Assembly: GCF_013155265.1 (NCBI RefSeq)
Contig: NZ_JABJXU010000009.1
Location: 1-64,000, forward strand
DNA length: 64,000 nucleotides
Reading direction: 5' to 3'
Source: Enterococcus sp. MMGLQ5-1
Lineage (GTDB): Bacteria > Bacillota > Bacilli > Lactobacillales > Streptococcaceae
How positions within the stretch are numbered: position 1 is the stretch's first letter; each line of letters starts with the position of its first letter. Made by a program: the position numbers and the translations under genes. Of the stretch, positions 57,393 through 64,000 are shown one piece after another. Below the pieces are notes generated by a model, which saw nothing but the letters and a program-made list of their open reading frames with translations, did no database searches and had not been told where the DNA came from.

Positions 57393-58157
57393 TTAGACTA
57401 ATATTAAGCGCGTTTTTGCTTCAATTAAGCGTCTGGCATCTGCTGGAATATCTTGATTGGTAATGACAATATCAGCAGCTTGCCATTTTGCGACCTGAAC
57501 TAGAGATGAGTAATTAAATTTTTGACTATCTAATAGAATGATGGTTCGAGTGCTTTTTGCAATCAGCTGCCTTTTAATTTCCGCATCAACGAGTGATGAG
57601 GTACAAAAGCCGTCTCTGCCCAAAACACCGCTTGAGCCCAGAAAGCATAAATCATATTTGACATCATCATATAATTGATTCGCCGTATCATTTTGAAAGG
57701 ACATATCTGCTTCAGAATATCTGCCGCCCACGCAATAAACTGTATTTTTTGAATGGATGAGCTCTAAAATAGCGGCTAGAGAGCCTGTGAAAATATGTTT
57801 ATTATCATGCGTTTTAAGGTGGTTTGCTAGCAGGGCAGCTGTACTGCCTTGATCTAACCCGATGCTGCAGCGCCCCTTAGGAATTAGTTTAGCGGCCGCT
57901 TGGACGAGCTTGCTTTTATTTGCATAGTTAATTGGGGTTCGATTAACAACTGGCTCTAGCGGTTTGGCTTGGATAAGCTTGGCGACACCGTAGCGTTTTT
58001 CAAGGATACCTTCTGAGGCGAGATATTTTAGGTCTTTGCGAATTGTTTCATCAGAAACTTGGAATTGATTGACCAATTCATTAATCCGTACCTCATTTTT
58101 CTGATATAAAAGCTTGGTGATTGCTTGACGTCTAGCTTGAATTTCTTCGGCTTTCAT
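57393..58157 (-). CDS. DeoR family transcriptional regulator 1
   Basis: 254 aa from ATG 58157 (a GTG at 58160 is adjacent; GGAGA upstream). DeoR HTH (LLYQKNEVRINELVNQFQVSDETIRKDLKYLASEGILEKRYG) and DeoR C-terminal sensor domain (IGLDQGSTAALLANHL, VYCVGGRYSEADMSF, LGSSGV). Divergent from the glycyl radical enzyme gene; the gap between carries four operator-like repeats, so it probably regulates that gene. Confidence 0.9.
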   Translation of the reverse strand: MKAEEIQARRQAITKLLYQKNEVRINELVNQFQVSDETIRKDLKYLASEGILEKRYGVAKLIQAKPLEPVVNRTPINYANKSKLVQAAAKLIPKGRCSIGLDQGSTAALLANHLKTHDNKHIFTGSLAAILELIHSKNTVYCVGGRYSEADMSFQNDTANQLYDDVKYDLCFLGSSGVLGRDGFCTSSLVDAEIKRQLIAKSTRTIILLDSQKFNYSSLVQVAKWQAADIVITNQDIPADARRLIEAKTRLILV

Positions 58158-58216
58158 CACATATTCTCCAATCGTTTTAATTTTAACGTTAGAAATAGTA
58201 TAGTAAATTTCAAGTT

Positions 58217-58322
58217 AAAAACCAAGTTTTATAGTTTTTAAACTTGGGATTTATCGAAAAAACCAAATTATATGTTTAAAAACCAAGTTTTTAATTGAAT
58301 TCAAAAATAGAGATTATATAAT
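58217..58322 (+). promoter_or_regulatory. DeoR-type operator repeats and GRE promoter
   Basis: Copies of AAAAACCAAGTTTT: 58217-58230, inverted at 58236-58251, a degenerate one at 58257-58269, and 58275-58294. The GRE promoter follows: TTGAAT (58295-58300), 16 bp, TATAAT (58317-58322). The last repeat abuts the -35. Confidence 0.75.
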
Positions 58323-58369
58323 TATTATAAAGGTGAACGTAAAAGGATTTTGAAAGAAAGGAAAAAATA

Positions 58370-60718
58370 ATGGCATTAGGTGTAATCGAAAAAGGCAAAA
58401 ATACTAGTAACGTTGTATTAAAGGGCAATCGTAGGCTTCAGCAGATGAAGGCGAATTTATTTAAAGAAAAACGTCAAATCTCTATAGAGCGTGCTTTGCT
58501 TTATACAGAAAGCTATCAGCAAACAGAAGGGCAATCTGTTATTATTCGTCGTGCTAAAGCAGTAGCACATATTTTAGAAAACGTTAAAATTAGTATTCGT
58601 GAGGGCGAGCTTTTAGTGGGAAATCGAACGGTACGCCCGAGATCAGGCATTTTATCTCCAGAAATGGATCCATATTGGATTTTGGAGGAGATTGATACAA
58701 TCGATGCTCGACCTCAGGATCAGTTTAAATTTATGGCGGCAGACAAAAAAATTTATCTTGAAGCACTATACCCGTATTGGAAAAATCGTTCGATGAAGGA
58801 TTTTATTAAGACGCAAATTACGCCAGATATCCAGCAAGCCCTTGATGACGAGATTTTCAAATTAAATCAAACAGATAAAGGTCAGGGTCATATTATCATG
58901 GATTTTCCAGCCATTTTAGAACATGGCATTCAATATTATATTGATTTATTAAAAGTGAAAATTAATACTAGGCCTGAAAATGATTTCTTTAAAGCAGGAT
59001 TGCTTATTTTTGAGGCAATGCATAATCATTTTTTAAGATATTCCGCGCTAGCGAAAGAATTGGCCGATGCGGCAGTGTCAGATAAACGAAAAAAGGAATT
59101 AGAAGCTATTGCTGAAATGTGTCACAAGCTAAGTACCCAAAAGCCGGATACATTTTACGAAGCGTTGCAGCTACTTTGGATGACCAGTGTCGTTGGACAG
59201 TATGAATCTAATGCTTCGTCACTTTCTTTAGGCAGAATGGATCAATATCTCTATCCATTTTATCAACAATCATTGAAAAACAATACTAGTGCCGATTTTC
59301 TTTATGAGGTATTGGGTGATTTTTATGTTAAAACAAATGATGTGGTTTTATTAAGAAGTGAAAGTAGTGCTAAGTGCTTTGCTGGGTTTCCGACTGGTTA
59401 TACAGTTGTACTTGGTGGATTAGATGAATTTGGGCGTTCGTCAGTTAATGAATTATCATATATGATGCTGGATTTATATCACGAAATTCTTTTACCTCAA
59501 CCAAATTTATCAGTTAGGATGAATGAACTGATTCCTAGAAAATTTTTATTAAAAACTTGTGAAACGATTCGCTTAGGGACGGGGATTCCACAATTGTTTA
59601 ATGATGAGGTTTGTGTACCTGCTTTTTTAAGTAAGGGCGTAGCCTTGAAGGATGCTCGTGATTATGCAACTGTTGGTTGTGTTGAAATCAGTATTCCGGG
59701 GAAAACCTATGGCCTGCATGATATCGCATTGTTTAATTTATTAAGAATTATGGAGCTCTCGATGTATGAGCTTAAAGATAAAGCTGATTTAACTTATGAG
59801 GCGCTGTTCGGAGCTATTGAAGCAAGTATTACCCGTTATGTTAAATTAGTGGTTAAGGGCTCAGATATTGTTGATTTAGGACATCGTCACTATGCACCAA
59901 CTCCATTTCTGTCAGTTCTAATTGCGGATTGTCTGGAAAACGGATGTGATGTCACAGAAGGCGGAGCCCGCTATAATTTTTCTGGCGTGCAGGGTATCGG
60001 TGAAGCAAACTTGAGTGACTCACTTTTTGTAATTAAGAAATTAGTTTTTGAAAAGCATGAGATGACTTTTTCAGAGTTAGTGGACGCGATGGCAGTCAAC
60101 TATCAAGGTGAATATGCAAAATTGCAGGAGCATCTCATCCAAGATTTTGATAAATATGGTAATGACAATGATGAAATTGACGAGATTGCCATGAAAATTT
60201 TTCATCACTTTGCGATGGAGCTAGATCGATACCATAATATCCGTGGTGGGCGCTTTATTCCAGGTGCATATACGGTTTCTGCCCATATTCCGTTAGGAGA
60301 AGCCGTTGGTGCAACCCCTGATGGTCGTAAAGCGCATGAACAGCTTGCTGACGGTGGCCTTTCCCCGATGGTCGGACGCGATCGCTTAGGGCCAACGGCC
60401 GTTTTAAAATCAGTTAGTAAGCTTGATAATTATTTGACGGTAAATGGTAGTCTTTTGAATTTAAAATTTCAACCAAATACTCTTAAAGGTGTGACAGGGT
60501 TAAATAAATTTGCTGATTTTTTAATGGCTTATACGAAGTTAAAAATTCAACACGTACAATTTAATGTTCAGTCTAAGCAAACCTTACTGGATGCTCAAAA
60601 AAATCCCGAGAAATATACTGGCTTATTAGTTCGTGTTGCGGGCTATAGTGCATTTTTTGTTGATTTGAATAAGCAAATTCAGGATGATATTATCGCACGT
60701 GTCGAGCATGAATTATAA
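58370..60718 (+). CDS. Glycyl radical enzyme, PflD/YbiW-like
   Basis: 782 aa, matching non-PFL glycyl radical enzymes. The glycyl radical site is Gly758 in RVAGYSAFF and the thiyl Cys437 is in VGCVEIS, followed by GLHDIALFN. N-terminal part includes RALLYTESYQQTEGQSVIIRRAKAVAHIL and GELLVGNRTVRPRSG; C-terminal RGGRFIPGAYTVSAHIPLGEAVGATPDGRKA. GCVE argues against formate acetyltransferase (two adjacent Cys). Exact substrate is unknown; an anhydrohexitol-6-phosphate ring-opening enzyme as in E. coli PflD/YbiW is a good candidate because of the FSA gene. Oxygen-sensitive, so expected only in anaerobic growth. Confidence 0.85.
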   Translation: MALGVIEKGKNTSNVVLKGNRRLQQMKANLFKEKRQISIERALLYTESYQQTEGQSVIIRRAKAVAHILENVKISIREGELLVGNRTVRPRSGILSPEMDPYWILEEIDTIDARPQDQFKFMAADKKIYLEALYPYWKNRSMKDFIKTQITPDIQQALDDEIFKLNQTDKGQGHIIMDFPAILEHGIQYYIDLLKVKINTRPENDFFKAGLLIFEAMHNHFLRYSALAKELADAAVSDKRKKELEAIAEMCHKLSTQKPDTFYEALQLLWMTSVVGQYESNASSLSLGRMDQYLYPFYQQSLKNNTSADFLYEVLGDFYVKTNDVVLLRSESSAKCFAGFPTGYTVVLGGLDEFGRSSVNELSYMMLDLYHEILLPQPNLSVRMNELIPRKFLLKTCETIRLGTGIPQLFNDEVCVPAFLSKGVALKDARDYATVGCVEISIPGKTYGLHDIALFNLLRIMELSMYELKDKADLTYEALFGAIEASITRYVKLVVKGSDIVDLGHRHYAPTPFLSVLIADCLENGCDVTEGGARYNFSGVQGIGEANLSDSLFVIKKLVFEKHEMTFSELVDAMAVNYQGEYAKLQEHLIQDFDKYGNDNDEIDEIAMKIFHHFAMELDRYHNIRGGRFIPGAYTVSAHIPLGEAVGATPDGRKAHEQLADGGLSPMVGRDRLGPTAVLKSVSKLDNYLTVNGSLLNLKFQPNTLKGVTGLNKFADFLMAYTKLKIQHVQFNVQSKQTLLDAQKNPEKYTGLLVRVAGYSAFFVDLNKQIQDDIIARVEHEL

Positions 60719-60730
60719 TTAAGGTGAGCA

Positions 60731-60818
60731 TATCATTTTGAAAAAAATCCTAATTCTGCGTGTATCTACTCAGATGGCCTGTGTCCAGGCGCAAAATGTA
60801 GATTTTTGAAAAATGATA
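60731..60818 (+). repeat. Long hairpin between GRE and activase
   Basis: TATCATTTT...AAAAAATC (60731-60748) pairs with GATTTTT...AAAATGATA (60801-60818); further inner pairing and a small GCCTG/CAGGC hairpin (60777-60790) fill the loop. It may be an mRNA processing or stability element or a mobile-type repeat. Confidence 0.7.
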
Positions 60819-60879
60819 GTCAGTCTTTCCTGTAAAATAAGTCGTTTCAGTTTTTTAGGTGAGTGAGGAGGAGGTTTGA

Positions 60880-61680
60880 ATGGATGCGATGAATAACGAG
60901 CTAAAAGGCTTAGTGTTTAATATTCAGCGATATTCAATTCATGATGGTACTGGTATTAGAACCGTGATTTTTTTAAAAGGCTGTCCATTAAAATGTCCTT
61001 GGTGTGCCAATCCAGAGTCACAAAAGGCGGTTACTCCAACCCAATGGTTAAAAAATGGCAAAATAGAAATTATTGGTGAATGGCTCACTGTTTCAGAGGT
61101 TGTTGAAGAAGTATTGAAAGACGAGATTTTTTTTAGAACTTCTGGTGGCGGTGTCACTCTATCTGGTGGGGAGGTCCTGACGCAAAGCGTTTTTGCGCAG
61201 GCATTACTGCGGGAATTTTATGAATTGGGTATTCATACAGCGATTGAAACAACAGGCTGCTATTCTAAAGAACGTTTAGCATCTCTTTGTCCGTACTTGA
61301 ATGAGATTTTATTTGATTTAAAGCTAATGGACTCAGAGCAGTCTAAAAGAGTGATTGGTGCAGATATTAATCTGGTTAAAGCAAACTTTGAATTGGCAAT
61401 TGGCCAATCAGAAATAGCAGTCATTCCTAGGATTCCCTTGATCCCAAGCTATACAGTGAAACCAGATAACCTAATAGCTATAATTGATTACCTGAAATCG
61501 CTTGATGTTAAGAGGGTCCATCTATTGCCGTTTCATCAATATGGTAGCAGCAAATATGATTATCTCGGTTGGGACTATCAGCTAAAGGAGCTGCCAACTC
61601 TTTTAGCAGACAGCTTGAAAGCGATACAGCAGATGTTTGAGGCTGCTAAATTGACCACGGTTATGGAAGGTTTAGCATAA
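60880..61680 (+). CDS. Glycyl radical enzyme activase 1 (radical SAM)
   Basis: 266 aa. CxxxCxxC at Cys35, Cys39, Cys42 (KGCPLKCPWC) binds the radical-SAM 4Fe-4S cluster; N-terminal HDGTGIRTVIFLKG and SGGGVTLSGGEVL are typical of glycyl radical activating enzymes. It lacks the ferredoxin-like eight-Cys insert found in many GRE activases, so resembles PflA-type compact enzymes. Same strand as the glycyl radical enzyme, likely its activator. GAGGAGG precedes the ATG. Confidence 0.9.
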   Translation: MDAMNNELKGLVFNIQRYSIHDGTGIRTVIFLKGCPLKCPWCANPESQKAVTPTQWLKNGKIEIIGEWLTVSEVVEEVLKDEIFFRTSGGGVTLSGGEVLTQSVFAQALLREFYELGIHTAIETTGCYSKERLASLCPYLNEILFDLKLMDSEQSKRVIGADINLVKANFELAIGQSEIAVIPRIPLIPSYTVKPDNLIAIIDYLKSLDVKRVHLLPFHQYGSSKYDYLGWDYQLKELPTLLADSLKAIQQMFEAAKLTTVMEGLA

Positions 61681-62059
61681 ATTTAAGAGGGCGGACTTAC
61701 TGTCCTGAGGGTGGGACAAAAGTCCTATCCCTTTTCTCTAATTTCCTAGACGCTGGTTATTGAAGCTAGATTGTCTAAAAAGCGTAAACGGCTTGTTTTG
61801 AAAGTTGAGCATAAGACTGAAAAATAGTAAGGAGGCACTTAGCCTATCTATTTTTTCAGCTTATGCCGATACTTTCAAGCCATTGAAGTTAGATTGTCTA
61901 AAAAGCGTAAACAGTTTGTTTTGACGGGTTTTCTCTCTCAAAACTGTTCAAATAGATACGTCATCCGGTCAGACAGAAAGCGTCTGACTGAATAAACGAA
62001 TGACTCGTCTATTTTTCACAGTTTTAATCAGAGATAGAAAACACCTTGCTATTGTTAGC
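61681..62059. repeat. Structured intergenic repeat region
   Basis: No gene. A GGGTGGGAC...GTCCTATCCC hairpin (61709-61731), two direct copies of a 43-nt unit (61759-61801, 61882-61924, 3 differences), a hairpin between (61809-61866), and a long imperfect inverted repeat to about 62043 with a core stem GTCAGAC/GTCTGAC (61968-61988). Function unknown; looks like a repetitive element. Confidence 0.75.
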
Positions 62060-62836
62060 CTATCTGATAAGACAATTAATGCCCGCTTGCTTGAAAATGG
62101 CTTGATGCTCCAGTAAATCCTCGCTATGTAATTGAGGGACGTTGGCCATTTGATAATTCCGTTTTAGTGATTGATATTTCTTTTCGCCAAATTGGTGGAA
62201 GGGTAGTAGCTCTATTTTATCAATACCTAGCTGTAGAAATAATTCAGCAAAATAGCTTGCATCCTTTAGACTATCATTGAAATCGGGAATAACCGGTACT
62301 CTAACAATGAGATTGTGGTGATGGGCAAGTGCGTACTGCAGGTTTGCCAATATCTGTTTGTTGTCTACACCGATTCCCTTTTTATGCTTATCGGGATTAT
62401 AGTGTTTTACATCAAAGTATAACAAATCGATATTTGAAATGAATTCTTCAAAAGCAGCGTGTTCGGCGAAGCCTGTTGTCTCACAGGTGATGTGAATTCC
62501 TTTATGATGTAAGACCTTTGCAAGCTTCGTCGCAAAGTCGACCTGAAATAATACTTCTCCGCCAGAAAAGGTTACACCGCCGTCAGATTCGAGGTAAAAC
62601 GGTTCATCCTGCATGACCTCATTAACAATTTCGTCAATTGTTTTATAGTTACCGACTATTGTTTCTTGATTTTTTTGTGAGTGCCACATTTTTTCAGGCT
62701 TGCCTGACTGAGATTCTGGATTAGAGCACCAATAACAACGAAGCGGACAGCCCTTGAAAAAGATAACAGTTCTGATACCGGGACCGTCGTGAATACTAAA
62801 TTTTTGAATATTAAAAATACAGGCTTGCTCGTGCAT
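62060..62836 (-). CDS. Glycyl radical enzyme activase 2 (radical SAM)
   Basis: 258 aa, similar in structure to activase 1 but clearly different in sequence. Radical-SAM Cys30, Cys34, Cys37 (KGCPLRCYWC), HDGPGIRTVIFF, SDGGVTFSGGEVL. Also compact, without the ferredoxin-like insert. Divergent from DeoR regulator 2; the shared upstream motif suggests its enzyme is the gene beginning at 63934. AGGAGG precedes the ATG. Confidence 0.9.
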   Translation of the reverse strand: MHEQACIFNIQKFSIHDGPGIRTVIFFKGCPLRCYWCSNPESQSGKPEKMWHSQKNQETIVGNYKTIDEIVNEVMQDEPFYLESDGGVTFSGGEVLFQVDFATKLAKVLHHKGIHITCETTGFAEHAAFEEFISNIDLLYFDVKHYNPDKHKKGIGVDNKQILANLQYALAHHHNLIVRVPVIPDFNDSLKDASYFAELFLQLGIDKIELLPFHQFGEKKYQSLKRNYQMANVPQLHSEDLLEHQAIFKQAGINCLIR

Positions 62837-62881
62837 AATGTCCTCCTTTTGACAGATTATTTCTAATTAATTATAGCACGA

Positions 62882-62898
62882 TTTATTTCTTACGAAAA
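62882..62898 (+). promoter_or_regulatory. Operator motif of GRE module 2 (copy 1)
   Basis: TTTATTTCTTACGAAAA, matched at 63901-63917 with only two middle bases different. Extra TTTATTTC half-sites lie at 62915-62922 (inverted) and 62945-62952. They lie between the divergent activase 2 and DeoR 2 genes, probably binding DeoR 2. Confidence 0.75.
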
Positions 62899-63020
62899 CA
62901 TATTTTTTTCTTTAGAAATAAAAATGGTTTTTTTATAGGAGAAATTTATTTCAAAGATAATTCAAAAATTGTTTTTTAATTTGCGCTATGATAGACTAAG
63001 CAACATATGGAGGTGTTACT

Positions 63021-63764
63021 TTGGCTAGATTAGACGAAATTATTTCAATTGTTAATCAAAGAAAAAAAGTAGAAGTTAACGAGCTTGCGGAACTTCTGAA
63101 TGTTTCAAAGGTAACAATAAGAAAAGATTTAGATCGTTTAGAGAAGCGAGGAATGATTCATCGCCAACACGGTTTTGCTGAAATTAATAATCAGGATGAT
63201 TTAAATTATCGCTTAGCTACTAATTACGATTTAAAGAAGAAAATTGCGACGAAAGCAAGGGAGCTAGTAAATGATGGTGAAACAATTATTATTGAATCAG
63301 GCTCAACCTGTGTCCTATTAGCTGAAGAGATTGCAATGCATTGTAAAGATGTTACTATTATTACAAATTCATGCTTTTTAGCTGCTTATGTTCGTAAATA
63401 TGAGAATATTGAAATTATTCTATTAGGTGGCGAATACCAAAAGGATTCTCAGGTGAATGTAGGACCATTGATTAAAACTGTTGTTGATTATTTTTATGTT
63501 GACAAATTATTTGTTGGAATTGATGGCTATAATCCAAAGGGGATTTTCACCGGTAGTGATTTGGCGAGAGCAGATGCTTCCAAGCTGATGGCACAGTCTG
63601 CCGATAAGGTGATTATTTTAACAGATTCGAGTAAATTTGTGCAAAGAGGCTTGGTGACAGAGTTTAATATTTCTGAGGTTGACACAATCTTTACAGATAT
63701 CGGTATTGAACCTCAGCTATGTAAGCAGCTAGAGCAACAAGGGGTAAATATAATCACAGTATAA
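63021..63764 (+). CDS. DeoR family transcriptional regulator 2
   Basis: 247 aa, starting with TTG at 63021 (GGAGGTG about 7 nt upstream). HTH IVNQRKKVEVNELAELLNVSKVTIRKDLDRLEKRGMI and sensor domain IIIESGSTCVLLAEEI, ILLGGEYQ, VGIDGYNPKGIFTGSD. Probably controls activase 2 and the gene downstream through the TTTATTTC motif. Confidence 0.9.
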   Translation: MARLDEIISIVNQRKKVEVNELAELLNVSKVTIRKDLDRLEKRGMIHRQHGFAEINNQDDLNYRLATNYDLKKKIATKARELVNDGETIIIESGSTCVLLAEEIAMHCKDVTIITNSCFLAAYVRKYENIEIILLGGEYQKDSQVNVGPLIKTVVDYFYVDKLFVGIDGYNPKGIFTGSDLARADASKLMAQSADKVIILTDSSKFVQRGLVTEFNISEVDTIFTDIGIEPQLCKQLEQQGVNIITV

Positions 63765-63804
63765 TCATAATTTATAATTATTTATTGATAGATTAAAGTA
63801 ATAC

Positions 63805-63841
63805 GAGCTAAAGCTGCGTCATAGCTTTAGTTCTTTTTTTT
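63805..63841 (+). terminator. Terminator of DeoR 2
   Basis: 11-bp stem GAGCTAAAGCT / AGCTTTAGTTC (one G-T), 7-nt loop, T run. Confidence 0.9.
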
Positions 63842-63900
63842 GTTTTTAATTGACTTTGTTTTTTAATCGTGCTAGGATTTAGTTGCGAATGAAACTTATT

Positions 63901-63917
63901 TTTATTTCAAACGAAAA
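63901..63917 (+). promoter_or_regulatory. Operator motif of GRE module 2 (copy 2)
   Basis: TTTATTTCAAACGAAAA, second copy of the motif at 62882-62898, 17 bp before the start of the truncated gene. Confidence 0.75.
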
Positions 63918-63933
63918 AAGAAAGGTGATTTAG

Positions 63934-64000
63934 ATGGTAACAGTTATTCAAGAAAAGGTAGCATTAAAAACCAATCATTTTGGTGAATTAACTCAGCGTA
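63934..64000 (+). CDS. Truncated gene, probably a glycyl radical enzyme (5' end)
   Basis: Only 22 codons are in the window (MVTVIQEKVALKTNHFGELTQR). ATG at 63934 follows AAAGGTGAT. N-terminal FGELTxR-like sequence is often seen in glycyl radical dehydratases, and the activase, DeoR gene and shared operator support this, but the identity is inferred. Confidence 0.5.
   Translation, partial: MVTVIQEKVALKTNHFGELTQR

Noticed and set aside
1-64000. CRISPR array, prophage, transposase or conjugative genes
   Set aside because: None found: no regularly spaced repeats, no integrase, transposase or phage structural genes among the credible coding regions.

Overview
The window is an AT-rich, low-GC Gram-positive chromosome segment carrying the replication origin. 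Short intergenic regions, strong AAGGAGG ribosome binding sites, RexAB-type AddAB, a Prp/L27 pair, RNase J with RpoY, a preQ1-II-type riboswitch, many PTS and sugar genes and several glycyl-radical genes point to a fermentative member of Lactobacillales. RexBA next to dnaA recalls Lactococcus. A Bacillus-like Zur box before adcA is less typical of streptococci, which generally use AdcR/ZitR. I cannot name the genus.

Left part (1-19,400), the origin region: an ABC-F protein and an acetyltransferase converge on leftward rexA-rexB. Then come a DnaA-box array, dnaA, a second box array with an AT-rich unwinding-type tract, tRNA-Arg, dnaN, a NatAB-like exporter, a MATE pump, a DUF536 coiled-coil protein, and thiD-truA. 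Two exact 16-bp parS sequences sit on either side of dnaA, one inside rexA (2743-2758) and one upstream of truA (19260-19275).

Middle (19,400-37,723), sugar and cell-wall salvage: sucrose phosphorylase, HelD, riboswitch-controlled queT, tRNA-Leu, a LacI-regulated ABC importer with a GH32 hydrolase (no ATPase gene in the cluster), and a MurNAc-recycling set (PTS IIA, mupG, murQ, murP, murR) next to a membrane-anchored glycerophosphodiesterase.

37,900-50,500, housekeeping and small regulatory units: NADH oxidase, an autoregulated SdpR/SdpI pair with an 18-bp inverted operator, a DtxR-type metal regulator, the L21 leader with rplU-prp-rpmA, a MarR/DUF2798 pair with a clear operator, rnjA-rpoY, and tsaB-rimI-rimI-tsaD-queG followed by tRNA-Thr.

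50,500-64,000: a possible small RNA, Lrp and aspA, a Zur-box-controlled zinc lipoprotein (AdcA fused to ZinT), ktrA, and a glycyl radical region. The latter has an FSA-type aldolase, a SorC regulator, a DeoR regulator with four operator-like repeats, a glycyl radical enzyme of the PflD/YbiW-like type with its activase, then a second divergent activase/DeoR module. A 17-bp motif shared by that second module also precedes a gene cut off by the window edge, probably another glycyl radical enzyme. No CRISPR array, prophage or insertion sequence was seen; a structured repeat region at 61,681-62,059 is the most unusual non-coding stretch.
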